From the NCBI RefSeq assembly GCF_035918255.1, contig NZ_CP142136.1:620001-684000 (forward strand): a stretch of 64,000 nt of DNA, read 5' to 3'. The translations under genes and the position numbers were made by a program. The DNA comes from Mesomycoplasma ovipneumoniae. GTDB taxonomy: Bacteria > Bacillota_I > Bacilli_A > Mycoplasmatales > Metamycoplasmataceae. Below are positions 34,885 through 45,029 of the stretch, piece by piece (positions within the stretch are counted from its first letter, which is position 1; each line of letters begins with the position of its first letter). A model generated the notes under the pieces. That model was not told the origin of the DNA. It ran no database searches and worked only from the letters and a program-made list of their open reading frames with translations.

Positions 34885-35850
34885 ATGCATTCCTACTTTG
34901 TAATTTCAAATTCTGATTTTGATCAAAATGATTTAAATAATTTGTTATATTTTTATTTTCCCGTTGTTAAATTTCAAGGTTATCTTTTGTTCCAATATTT
35001 TTTAACTATCAAAAACACAAACGAGCCAATTAACTTTGATTTTTTGGACAAAATTTACAGTATTAGCCTTGATAATTTTAATAAAACTCGTGAAATTTTG
35101 GAATGTTTAAATTTAATTCAAACCTTTTATGATTCACAAAAAGAAAAATATTTAATTGAAATAAAAAAACCTTTAAATTCTGAGCAAATTGACAAAAATC
35201 CTTATTTAAAACCACTAATCACTGAAAAAATTACTGATAAAAGATACTTAAGTTTAATATCAAAATTTAAAAATAATTTTGAAAAATTTGAGTTTAGACA
35301 AATTGAGACTGATAAATTCCATAATCTTTCAAAAAAATTTTATGAAATTTTTGGACAGAATAACCAAAACATTTCAACTATTTTTAGTTGTGTTAAAAAT
35401 ATCGACAAAAATGAAGCAAAAAAAGAGTTAAACTTTGAAAAATACCACTTATTTTTAACTGGAAATTCAATGAGACCGCGACTTCGAAATGCATTATTGA
35501 AATATGTCGAAGAAAGAAGTTTTTCTAATTGAGCGATTAATAATGTTATTGAATATTGTTTTAAAGTTGGCAATCAAGTAAAATTTAATTATATTAAAAA
35601 GATTCTTGATAATTTGTGAGATGATCAAATTATTAGTGGTTCTGATGTTGAACTTGAACTTGAAGAGATTTTTAGAACAAAAATAAATAATAAAAATAAA
35701 TTTGAAAGTGCAAAAACTAAAAAAATAATTGACCTTGAATCAAGTGCTAAAAAAATCTCTAAAACAAAAAGTCCTAAAAAATCAAAAGTTGAAACACCTG
35801 AAATGATAAATACAATTTCCTGATTTATTGATGAAAATGAAATTAATTAA
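34885..35850 (+). CDS. DnaB/DnaD-type primosome protein (replication initiation, Firmicutes sense)
   Basis: 321 aa. The N-terminal segment LYFYFPVVKFQGYLLFQYFL matches the pattern LY-x-P-x-x-x-x-x-A-x-x-LY-x-x-L of the winged-helix domain found in Bacillus DnaB and DnaD. A mid-protein helix region (LLKYVEERSFSNWAINNVIEYCFKVG) resembles the second conserved DnaD/DnaB-like domain, which ends near WxDxxI (here LWDDQIIS). The C-terminus is Lys-rich. It would help load the replicative helicase at the origin. It starts 20 bases after the HAD-CoaE gene and is followed after 14 bases by the dnaI-like gene, which supports the call. No strong Shine-Dalgarno. Confidence 0.7.
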
Positions 35851-35864
35851 AAACTAAGTAAAAT

Positions 35865-36827
35865 ATGACAGAAATGCACCCAAAAACTAAAAAAACAACT
35901 AGCAGTAATTCAAACAACAAAGAGATAGCAAAATCACTTATTAACGTTTTAGAGAAAATTTTAAGTAACGATGATCATGATAGTCTTAAAAATAATCAAG
36001 TTATTAAAAATGATAAAAATAACCTTAAAAATTATCAAATATCAGCGAATTTAGATAATAAATTTTTAGACTTAGATTATGAATCTGCTCTTAAAAATCC
36101 AAAATTTGCCAGTTGAATTAAACAACTCAAAATTGATAAAAATGAGTATTACGAAAATTTAGACCTTTTTTGGCGAGCAACTGAATGGGAAAAGTTTCCT
36201 AATTACAAATTTGAAATAATAAGGGCACCTGAAACAAGAAAACTTGAAGGAAAATGTATTTTTCTCTGATCAGAAGACAATAAAAAATGAGCTGAATTTT
36301 TACTTTTGCCAGAAATAAGTTTTCCTAAATTTAAAGATTTTGTCAAAATTATGAAACAACTTAATATTGGAAAATTCGGGCAAATTTTACCTTTATTAGA
36401 AAAATTTAAAATTTATTTAAATAAAAACAAAATGAACCAAAGTTTAGTTTACTGAACTAATTGAGATAGTGTTTCACAAACCTTACTTTTGAAATGTTTT
36501 ACTGTTTTTTTTGCAATTCGAAAAATTAATGTTGGCTACTTTAACTTGTCTGAAATTTGTCAATTTATTACCGAAAACAAGACAAAATTAACGCAAAAAC
36601 TAAAAAATGTGGATGTTCTAATTGTTGAACTAGATATAATTAATAATTATACAACTTGATTTTTGGCTGAATTAGAAAAAATTATTGCCGAAAGAATAAT
36701 CACAAATAAACTTACAATTTTAAGTTTTGATTTTGATTTTTATAACAAAAGTGGCAACCAAAAAATCCCTAACCTTATTAAATATCACGGAATAAACGGC
36801 TTTGACTGACTAAATGAAAATAATTAA
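35865..36827 (+). CDS. DnaI-like helicase-loader homologue with degenerate ATP site
   Basis: 320 aa. Position after the dnaB-like gene and the layout of the second half match DnaI: a Walker B-like strand VDVLIVELDIINNYTTWFL aligns with the DnaI pattern LILDDIG...W, followed by ITNKLTILSFDFDF in place of the sensor strand TFFTSNF. The region where the P-loop should be reads GKCIFLWSEDNKKWAEFLLL and lacks GxxGxGKT, and the Walker B acidic pair is displaced. If this is DnaI, it has lost canonical ATP binding. The last codons (YHGINGFDWLNENN*) are inside a long target duplication and recur at 40782. Alternative: an unrelated protein in the dnaI position. Confidence 0.6.
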
Positions 36828-36893
36828 TTGTTTTTTTAATTTTGGATAAATATTTAAAATTTGACTAAAAATCGATATTGAATATTTTTTTAC
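36782..36893 (+). repeat. Left copy of long target duplication (dnaI-like 3' end)
   Basis: 112 bases starting ATATCACGGAATAAACGG, repeated at 40782-40940. The right copy keeps an additional 47-base terminator hairpin that the left has lost, probably by deletion between T runs. Confidence 0.9.
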
Positions 36894-37132
36894 CCTGAGT
36901 TTGCCAGTTTGATGGCAAAAATTCACTTTTTAGTGAATATAAATACACAAAAATACCGGTAAATCCGGGTTTTTCCTGAGTTTCCCAGTTTGAAGGCAAA
37001 AATTCACTTTTTAGTGAATACAAATATGAAAAAATAACTGTAAATCAGTATTTTTTTATCGTAAAACCTTATTTTTTATTAATTCCGTTTAATTACATTT
37101 TTAAATTAATTTTTATGGTATAATTATAAATT

Positions 37133-38791
37133 ATGAAAAAACAAAATTTGGTTTTATTTAATGTTTGAGGAAACTCGAAAGATAAACTATATAAATATGT
37201 TGGCTGAACACAAGGTTACGGTAAAGCTCCAAAACGGTGATTTAGTTTAGGAAATGTGCAAAATTTGGAAAAAATTAATCCAAATGCTATTCAAATTATC
37301 AAAGAAAAGTTGAAATTGTTTTCAAATTTAGATGACATGAATAAAGTCAAGATTGCTTTGCTTGATTCTATTAAAAATTCCACCATAATCGAAGGTTCGG
37401 TTTTTGTTGGTGGGGAATTAATTGAAAAACTTATTGAAAAGCACAATATTTTTGAATCACTTCCTAAAAGTAGACATAAAAATATGAAAGAAATTTTTAA
37501 CTACTTAATTTCAAAACGGATCACTGATCCTGGTAGCATTATTAATGCTTTTGATAAAAAAGATGACTACTCAAATCAAATAAATACTTCCAAAAATAGC
37601 TTTTATAGACTCCTAGATCTTGTCTTTGAGTCACAAAATCAACTTTTAAATAGTGTCAACAAAATGGTAACAAGTGAACTTGGAAAAAGGGACAGTGAAT
37701 TTTATTTTGACTCATCAACAGTCTATTTTGAGACATTTGAAAGAAATGGATTAAGAATTCCTGGTTATTCTAAAGATGCTAAATTCAAAGAAGACCAAAT
37801 TGTCATTGGCTTAGCGTGTGATAAAAATGGTATTCCTTTTCATATTAAAGTTTTTAAAGGAAATACCGGTGATTCTAGTACATTAATCCCTTTTATTTTA
37901 GATGTTGAATCCAAATATAATATCAAAAATATGACAATAATTGCTGACCGTGGGATGTCAACTGCGGCAAATATTCGGTTTCTTGAATCAAGAAACTATA
38001 ATTTCATTATTTCTTATCGTGCAAAGGTAGGAACTCAAAAATTTAAAAATTATTTACTAGATCCAAGCGATTATGTTGATGTAAGTGCGGATTTTAAGTA
38101 TAAAAAAGAAGAATTTTATTCATCTTATAAGAATAAAAGGTACACCGAAAATATCAGAAGAAGAATTATTACTTACAGTAAAAAAAGAGCGATAAAAGAC
38201 AGAAAAGCTCGTGAAGAGCAAATCGAAAGTTTTATTAAAAAACAAAATAAAGACGGTTTTATCGAGGTAAACAAATTGTTTGGTAAAAAACCTAAATATT
38301 TTAAGGAAATTTCAAACATGAAATTTGAATTAGATCAAAGTAAAATTGACAAAGACAAACAATTTGATGGCTACTATGTTTATGAAACAAATATACTGAA
38401 TTCGAATGTCTTAGATATAGTTGAAAAATACCAAAAACAGTGGAATATTGAAGCTAATTTTAGAAGTCTAAAAGGTTTGTTGAATATTCGGCCCGTATTT
38501 TTAAGAATTGACGAGCACATTCTAGCTCATACACTTTTGTGTTTTATCTCACTAGTTATTTTAAAAACTATAATATTTAAAATCAACAAACATATTAGTG
38601 ACAACAAGTTATTTGAAAACAATCAATTAACTGAAGTTGGTTTAGTAACGATGTTGCAAAAATTAAGGCAAAGGGTTGAATTTAACACTTTAGATCAGCA
38701 AATAACATTTAAAAATCGAGATGGTGTCCCTAGTGATCCGAATATTTGAAATAGGTACGATTTTTACTTTAATATCTTAATAAATAGGTAA
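37133..38791 (+). CDS. IS1634-family (IS4-superfamily) transposase
   Basis: 552 aa, intact with TGA as Trp. It begins MKKQNLVLFNVWGNSKDKLY and ends ILINR. The DDE catalytic pattern of the IS4/IS1634 group is visible: Asp in FYFDSSTVYFET, Asp in TIIADRGMST, and Glu in QKQWNIEANFRSLKG (the Y-x-x-R/x-x-E-type block). TATAAT-like sequence lies 12 bases before the ATG at 37133 with no clear Shine-Dalgarno. Nothing interrupts the gene, but the right terminus needed for movement contains an IS3 copy. Confidence 0.94.
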
Positions 38792-38902
38792 AAAAAATTG
38801 TAATTAACTTTTAACAAAAAATTTAAAAAAGCCCCTAAAACTAAACCAGGACAAAAAAAATTAACACTAAAGGTGTTGGCTTTTTTTGTCCGAGTTTAGG
38901 AG

Positions 38903-38932
38903 AAAGCTAACACCCAATGTGTTAGCTTTTTT
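38903..38932 (+). terminator. Intrinsic terminator inside the IS3 left end, copy 2
   Basis: Same AAGCTAACAC/GTGTTAGCTT stem followed by T6 as in copy 1. Prevents IS1634 transposase transcription from reading into the IS3 transposase. Confidence 0.8.
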
Positions 38933-38965
38933 AAATTTTCAAATGCAACAAAACGGAGAATACTA

Positions 38966-40147
38966 ATGTCAAGGCACTTTATAAAAGACGAGTTTGATAT
39001 GATTTATAAAATTTACAATGAATTTGGATTAAAACAAACAATAAATTATATAAATGATATTTCGCCAGAAACAAATTTTATAACCAGAACACAACTACTT
39101 CGAAGAATCAAAAAAATTATTCGGTATTATAATAATGGTATGCAAGATCAATTATTAGATAAAAAAGGCGCGAACAGAAAGCCAGGGAGTGGCAAACGTA
39201 AAAAACCAATTGAACCTGATTGAAACGAATTTACAAAAGAAGAATTAATAGAAATAGCTAAGAGATATTACGAAATCAATAAAGATAAATTAAAATCAGG
39301 AAAAATTAGTGAAGCCAAAACACTAAATATTCCTTATAGCAAATCTGCAAAAATTTTTAATGTATGCAGGCAATCAGTGGCAAAATCTAAAACTAGAGTT
39401 ATAAAAGTAAGGGAACACAAAAATGATGCAATAATTAAAAAATCCTTTCTTGATAACAAAGGTAGATATGGTCGCATAAGGTTGAGTGCTTATATTTCTA
39501 TGAAATATAATATTGACATTCACCCTCGAAGTCTTGGCAGACATTTAAAAAGATTGAATTTAGTATGCAAAATTAGAAAAAAAAGAAGAAAGAGCGAAAT
39601 TAAGAACACCAAATTCGCACTGCCGGATATTGTTAAACGCGACTACAATGATAAATTAAATAGAAATATTTTTGCTACTGATATTACATATATAAAAGCT
39701 CCCAGAGATGTTAAGGAAAGCCATGTATTTTTGTCTGTAATAATTGAGCATAAAACTAAAAAAATCAGAGATTTTAAATTATCTGTAAGCAATGATCTTA
39801 ATTTAGTTATGGATAATATAAAGACATTTAGGTCTATTGATAAAAATTTTGTTATTCATTCAGACCATGGATTTCAATACACTTCAAAAACCTATATTGA
39901 CAAAATAAATAAAATGGGAGGAACTGTTTCATTGTCTCGCATAGGAAATTCTTTGGATAATAGGGAGGCTGAATATTGATTTTCAATTATAAAAAGTGAA
40001 TGCTTAAACGAGTTAAACTACAGTAAAATAACTTTTGAAGATCTGAAAAAAATAATTGCAGATTATATATATTGATACAACAACTATAGAATTCAATCAA
40101 TTTTAAATTGAAAAACACCACAGCAATATGCTATGATGTTACAATAA
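38966..40147 (+). CDS. IS3-family transposase, single frame, copy 2
   Basis: 393 aa, identical in translation to the transposase at 21887-23068, with all three DDE residues. Located inside the IS1634-type element and in the same direction as its transposase. Confidence 0.95.
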
Positions 40148-40343
40148 TATTAAACTGTTAATTTTTTTTGTCCTAGTTTAAACCGGATACTTTTTTAAAA
40201 TTACCTTATGAAACTGGGAAACTCAGGTTCACTTTTTAGTGAATATAAATACACAAAAATACCGGTAAATCCGGGTTTTTTGACCTAAAATCTTAATTTT
40301 TATTATTTTAAAATTAACCCCTTTGCAAAAAAAAAAAAAAAAA

Positions 40344-40640
40344 TGCTTGGTTTAAAAAAATTTTGAGTTATAATTAGACTAACTTAAGAATAAATTAATA
40401 AATTTTGATATTGAATTATGGAGGAATAAGTTATGTTTTTGGCACAATAAACTTAGATAATGCCATTTTTTCCATTATGGCTTTAAATATAATGGAATGC
40501 CTTAAATTTAACCGTTTAGAAATCTACAAATTTATGGCTCTTAATTATTGTTCTTTCAAAACTTCATATATTTTTTTAGGCTCATTGTAAGTAAAAACGA
40601 GCTTTCTATTTACATTGAGTTTAAATAGTAGTTGTATTTT
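40344..40640 (+). ncRNA. Candidate structured RNA, copy 4 (partly degenerate)
   Basis: TTGGTT and a TATAAT box at 40369-40374, GGAGGAA and mini-ORF MFLAQ* at 40433-40450. Hairpin 1 is CCATTAT/ATAATGG, with A-U where other copies have G-U. Hairpin 2 has one mismatch (GCCTTAAATTT against AAATTTATGGC), indicating decay. Confidence 0.5.
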
Positions 40641-40781
40641 TTTATGATTTTTGTTGTTTTATCCATAAATTGATTTTTGCCAGTGCTTTAAAATAGGTAA
40701 TTGACTTTTGCCAAAAAAATTAAAAAAGTGCCAAAACTAGAGACTTTTTTAAGATTGTCTTATCAAACTGGGAAACTCGGG

Positions 40782-40940
40782 ATATCACGGAATAAACGGC
40801 TTTGACTGACTAAATGAACATAATTAATTGTTTTTTTGTTTAAAAAACAAAAAAACATGTGAAAAATAATCACATGCTTTTTTAATTTTGGATGAAATAT
40901 TTAAAATTTGACTAAAAATCAATATTAAATATTTTTTTAC
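40782..40940 (+). repeat. Right copy of long target duplication
   Basis: Matches 36782-36893 and includes a decapitated copy of the dnaI-like C-terminus plus the last codons of pepF. So the target was the gap between two convergent genes. Confidence 0.9.
40840..40884. terminator. Bidirectional terminator after pepF
   Basis: CATGTGA/TCACATG stem (40856-40862, 40870-40876) with CTTTTTT on the plus side and TTTTTTTGTTTTTT on the minus side. Serves pepF, and originally the dnaI-like gene. Confidence 0.75.
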
Positions 40941-42735
40941 CTAGACGAATATACTCATCAACTTGACTTTCAAGAAGTGAAAAGGCTTGACGGTACATTT
41001 CTGGATCACTAAGATCAACTCCAGCTTCTTTGAGAATTTCGCTTGGCCAGTCAGAACCACCTTTTGAAAGGAAATTTTCGATGTAATTTTTTATTGCTGT
41101 TTTTCCTTCTTTTTTGTATTTTTGGAAGAAAACATTAGCAGCAAGATAACCAATTGCATATTTATAAACATAATATCCATAATAATAATGAGGAACAATT
41201 ACGCTATAAATAAAGGATTTTTCGTCAATTTCATCATCATTTGGTTTATATTTTTTAATTATTTGACGGTAAATTTCAACAAAATCATCATATGATCCAG
41301 TTAGTTCGCCACTGTCCATTTTTTTATATAAAACAGCCTCATAATCAGCTCAAATAACTTGGCGCTGAACTGTAGAAATAAAGGTTGAAATTTTTTGTAA
41401 AACAATATCAAATTTGAGGTTATCATCATCTTGATTTTTCAAAAGATAATCATCAACCATTAATTCGTTAAAGATTGAAGCTATTTCGGCAAGAAAAATT
41501 GGGTATGAACTGTTGTGATAATTTTGGTGTAAATCAGAATAATAAGAATGAAGTGAGTGTCCTAATTCGTGAGCTAAAGTATGAACTGAATTAATTGTAA
41601 AATCAAAGTTCATAAGAATATATTTTTTTTCAAGACCGTAAGATCCACCAATTGAATATGCCCCAGAACGCTTAGAAGGCACGTAGTGATAGTCAATTCA
41701 ACGATCTGAAAAAGAGTTTTTTACAATTTCTACATATTCTTGACCCATTGGTTCTAAAGATTTAAGGACAATTTCTTGGGCATCTTCGACAGAATAATTA
41801 TCTTTAATCTCAACAAGTGGAACTAAACGGTCTCAATGATTCATTTTTGTTCCAAATTTTGCTTTATAAAATTGTTTTTGGGCATGAAAAAATTTATCAA
41901 AAATTGGAAATGCTGCAGCAACATTATTAAATAAGTTTTGCAAATTATCTTCTAAAAACCGATCAGAAGACAAGCAAGCTTGAATTAATGAATCATAATT
42001 TCTTGTCTTTGCATCAACTGAGGCAGATTTAATATGTTGATAAAATAAATTTGCAAAAGTATTTTTATGTTCCAAATAAGCTGAATAATAATTTTGATAG
42101 GCTAACTGACGAACATGAGGGCTTCCGGTTTTTAAATAATTAAAATAATTTGTCGAATTAAGTGGTAATTTATCGCCTTTTTCGTCGATAATATCAGCAA
42201 ATTTAGTTTCTGAATTTGAAAGAATTGAAAAAATTTTATAAACTGAAACTTCACCAAAAGATGTTTTTGTAAGATATTCTTCAACCTGATCATCAAGTTT
42301 GTGTTTTTTATTATCAAGTCGATAATTTAAATCTTTTAAATAAGGTTTTACGCGTTCATCATTTATTCAGCTGAGAATTTTTTCTTCATTTTTATAAAAA
42401 ATAACATCAAGTGAACCTAATTTAGCCTCAAATTCTGACATTAAGAAAGAAAATTTTTCATTAAGTTGGCTAAAAACAGGGCTAACAACATTTGTGCTTA
42501 TGTTGTTTGAAATGTAATTATAAATTTTGTTGTATTTGATCCCAAAGTCTTCTTCAAGTTTTTTAAAATGAAGAAAATTTTCAACATTGTCAAATTGTTG
42601 ATCCTTTGTTTGAATTAATTTTTGCGAAATTTGGACTATTTCGGCAAAATTCTCCTCAATTGTTTTTCCTTCAAGTAAGACTTCTAGATCAAAACGGTGC
42701 TTTTCGGGAATTTCTGAATATTTTTTAAATTGCAT
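40912..42735 (-). CDS. pepF: Oligoendopeptidase F (M3B zinc metallopeptidase)
   Basis: 607 aa, the standard length. Zinc motif HELGHSLH at about residue 387, with downstream Glu in [13 protein letters not shown] completing the M3 metal site. The C-terminal [17 protein letters not shown] block holds the His/Tyr substrate-positioning residues of this family. Cleaves oligopeptides in the cytosol, releasing amino acids for a cell that imports peptides. ATG at 42735 with AAAGGAG upstream. Divergent from mib across 179 bases. Its last codons lie in the right target copy of the upstream nested element, so the element stopped just short of disrupting it. Confidence 0.96.
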
Positions 42736-42857
42736 TTTTTCTCCTTTATTTTTGTAAAATTTCGCCCTTAATTTCCGATATTACATAAATAATATAATTT
42801 AAGGAAAAATTAAATTTAGAATATAATTTTACCTTATTTTTTCAAAATTACTATCCT

Positions 42858-42883
42858 AAAAAAAAAAAAAAAGATGTTATAAT
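42858..42883 (+). promoter_or_regulatory. Promoter of mib-mip with A15 tract
   Basis: Fifteen A (42858-42872), GATGT, then TATAAT (42878-42883); the mib ATG is 31 bases on. The homopolymer occupies the -35/spacer region, an arrangement that in M. hyorhinis vlp genes makes expression depend on tract length. Confidence 0.6.
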
Positions 42884-42914
42884 TTAAGTAAAACAGACAA
42901 CTTGGAGGTGGATA

Positions 42915-45029
42915 ATGACTTTTTTGACCAAAAGAGGCAAAATTGTTCTTTTGGTTGCTACGCCTATAATTATTATTCCGGTCGCTAGTGCTCTTAATCA
43001 ATATTTAACATCGCTGAATTTTCCAGCTTTTGAAAACACATATTCAAACTCAAGCCCATCAACAATTGCCAAAAACGAAGTTGATAATGATCTAAAATTC
43101 AATTCACCAGTTACAAATGCAATTTTTAAGGAAAAAGAAGAGCAAAAACCTAACCAGACTCAAAAAATTGAAGATACAAAGCAACCAATTATAATAAAAA
43201 ACACCGAAAAAGTTGAAGAAAAAAAGCCAGAAATTGCCGCTCCACAACAAGCGCCAACTTTAAAACCAAAATTTGCACCTCAAAGTGCAACTTCGGGTCC
43301 AAATTTAATAGTTGGTACTGAATTAAGTCGGCTAACTCAGCTTGCTTTACAACGAAAAGCATCTGGAATTAGCGCTGAAATTAAAAAACTCGAAACACGT
43401 ATTGTTAATATTGAAGCACAAGTAAAAGAAATAAATCGCTTTTATGACGAAGAATATAATAAAAGAAATGGTGATGACGCCCCAGGTTCGCGAAGAAGTT
43501 GAGAAGAAGGGCGTCGACTTAGTTTGTATTCTTGCGAACCTTCAATTGATTGTCCAGCAATTCGGCTTGAGCAAAATAAAGCTGAATTAGAGCGTCTAAG
43601 ACGCGAAGCAGCTAATCCAAAACCCTTAACAGCCGAGGAAATTAAACTTTTAAAACAAGGTTTATTACCTGATGCTGACAATCCTTATGCTTGAGGTTAT
43701 GATGATGAAGCTAAAAATCCAACACTAAATCGACTAAAAGCTGAAAATCTTAGCCGAGTTTTTAACACTCCAAGTTATTATTCTCGAGTTTCAAGTTCAA
43801 TTTCGAGCCTTGAATATACCGGTTGGACAAAAACTGATGTTTCAAAAGATTTTCAAAATATTTTTACAGAAAACGGTGTCACAAGCAATTCAATCCAAAT
43901 TTACCAGTACACTCCAAATGAACAAAACGAAGACCGTGCTAACCGAAGTCCAATAAAAGCAATTGTTCTAAATGCAGATGATTCTAATGCTTTTGATAAA
44001 TTTCAAAAAATTATGAACCAAGCAATCCAGCAAGATAATAAAATTCAAGCTGTTGTTCTTAAAAATGTTGGGTCGCTTAATTCATTACAAAATATTGATC
44101 CAATTCTAAAAGCAATTCCTGATTCAGTTATCAAATTGACTTTATTTTTAAATAATCCAGCTGCAACTCGCGGATTAAGAGGGCTTGAAAATGTCAAATT
44201 AAAAGAATTAGAACTCTATTCAGATTCAAATGCCGTTTCACAACATTGATCAATTAATCCAAATGCATTGAAAAACGTTGATTTTATTAGTTTTGACTAT
44301 CAAAGTCAGTTTCACGTTACAAGAAATGCGGGCGAAAAACTTCCTTCTTCAATAATTTTTAACACACTTCGGTTTGACAAAGGCGATGATGTTGCTAAAA
44401 TTAACGAAGGTCTTGAAATTGTTTTTAATTCCAAAATTAACCAACGTGTTTTTCAAGGTAATTTTGGCGGCAAAGGCGGTTGACCGACTTTTTTAGATTT
44501 TTCTGATACTAATATCAAAACTCTAAAAGGAATTTGGTTTGACGAACTTAACCGTGTTTATAATATAAATGTTGAAAACTGACCTGAACCTTTTGCAAAA
44601 GAAAATTTTGAAGGTGGTCGAACCTTAAAATTCAAGCGAATGATTTTTCAAGCCGACCTTGTTGGTGGCGCAGATGCTTATGTTGTTGATATTTCCGATT
44701 TTGATGGCGCCCAATTTAGCCAGCGGTTAGCTTTTGGCGATCCGCCTCCGCCACCAACTGAAATTCAATTTAGGCGAAATGGTCAGGAAATTTACGGAAT
44801 TCCTCTTTATTTAAAAGGTCAAAATTTAACTGGTGATGCAAAAAGCCAACTTGAGTCATTCATTAGGGCGGCAAATGCCAATGGCCAAAGACGAATTACA
44901 CAAATTTATGTCGAAAGTGATGGGCTAAAATCACAACTTGGTGGACAAATTGGAAATGTTTTAATCCAAACTAAAATTGCTAACCAAAACAGTCAACAAG
45001 AAGGAGCTAGCGATGAAATTGAGGTCTAA
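42915..45029 (+). CDS. mib: Mycoplasma immunoglobulin-binding protein (MIB)
   Basis: 704 aa. N-terminal anchor (residues about 9-28, KIVLLVATPIIIIPVASAL), a Pro/Lys/Glu-rich linker with coiled-coil segment (ELSRLTQLALQRKASGISAEIKKLETRI), then a large globular region with leucine-rich stretches (ENVKLKELELYSDSN). Size, anchor, domain order and overlap by 17 bases with a MIP-type protease gene are those of the MIB-MIP system, in which MIB clamps the Fv of IgG so that MIP can cut between VH and CH1 (Arfi et al. 2016). GGAGGT lies before the ATG. Preceded by a promoter with a 15-A tract. Binding itself is inferred from family and context. Confidence 0.9.

Larger units (their letters stand above)
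38842..40180 (+). mobile_element. IS3-family insertion sequence, copy 2
   Basis: 1339 bp, same ends as copy 1, inserted in the IS1634 right end with AAC direct repeats (38839-38841 and 40181-40183). No base difference from copy 1 was noticed, so one probably derives recently from the other or both from a third copy. Confidence 0.95.
36975..40227 (+). mobile_element. IS1634-family insertion sequence (carrying an IS3 copy)
   Basis: Without the inner IS3 it is 1911 bp. Ends CCTGAGTTTCCCAGTTTGAA and ATGAAACTGGGAAACTCAGG. Flanked by a perfect 53-bp direct repeat (36922-36974 and 40228-40280), fitting the unusually long, variable target duplications described for IS1634 of M. mycoides. One intact transposase gene. 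Its right end is interrupted by IS3 at 38842. Confidence 0.95.
36894..40781 (+). mobile_element. IS1634-ended RNA-cassette element, copy 4, interrupted by nested IS elements
   Basis: Left part 36894-36974 and right part 40281-40781, split by a complete IS1634-type element with a 53-bp duplication of this element's own left end. Core 40327-40650 has an A17 tract and the cassette. The outer ends are CCTGAGTTTGCCAGTTTGAT and ATCAAACTGGGAAACTCGGG. Outer target duplication 112/159 bp. Confidence 0.85.
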
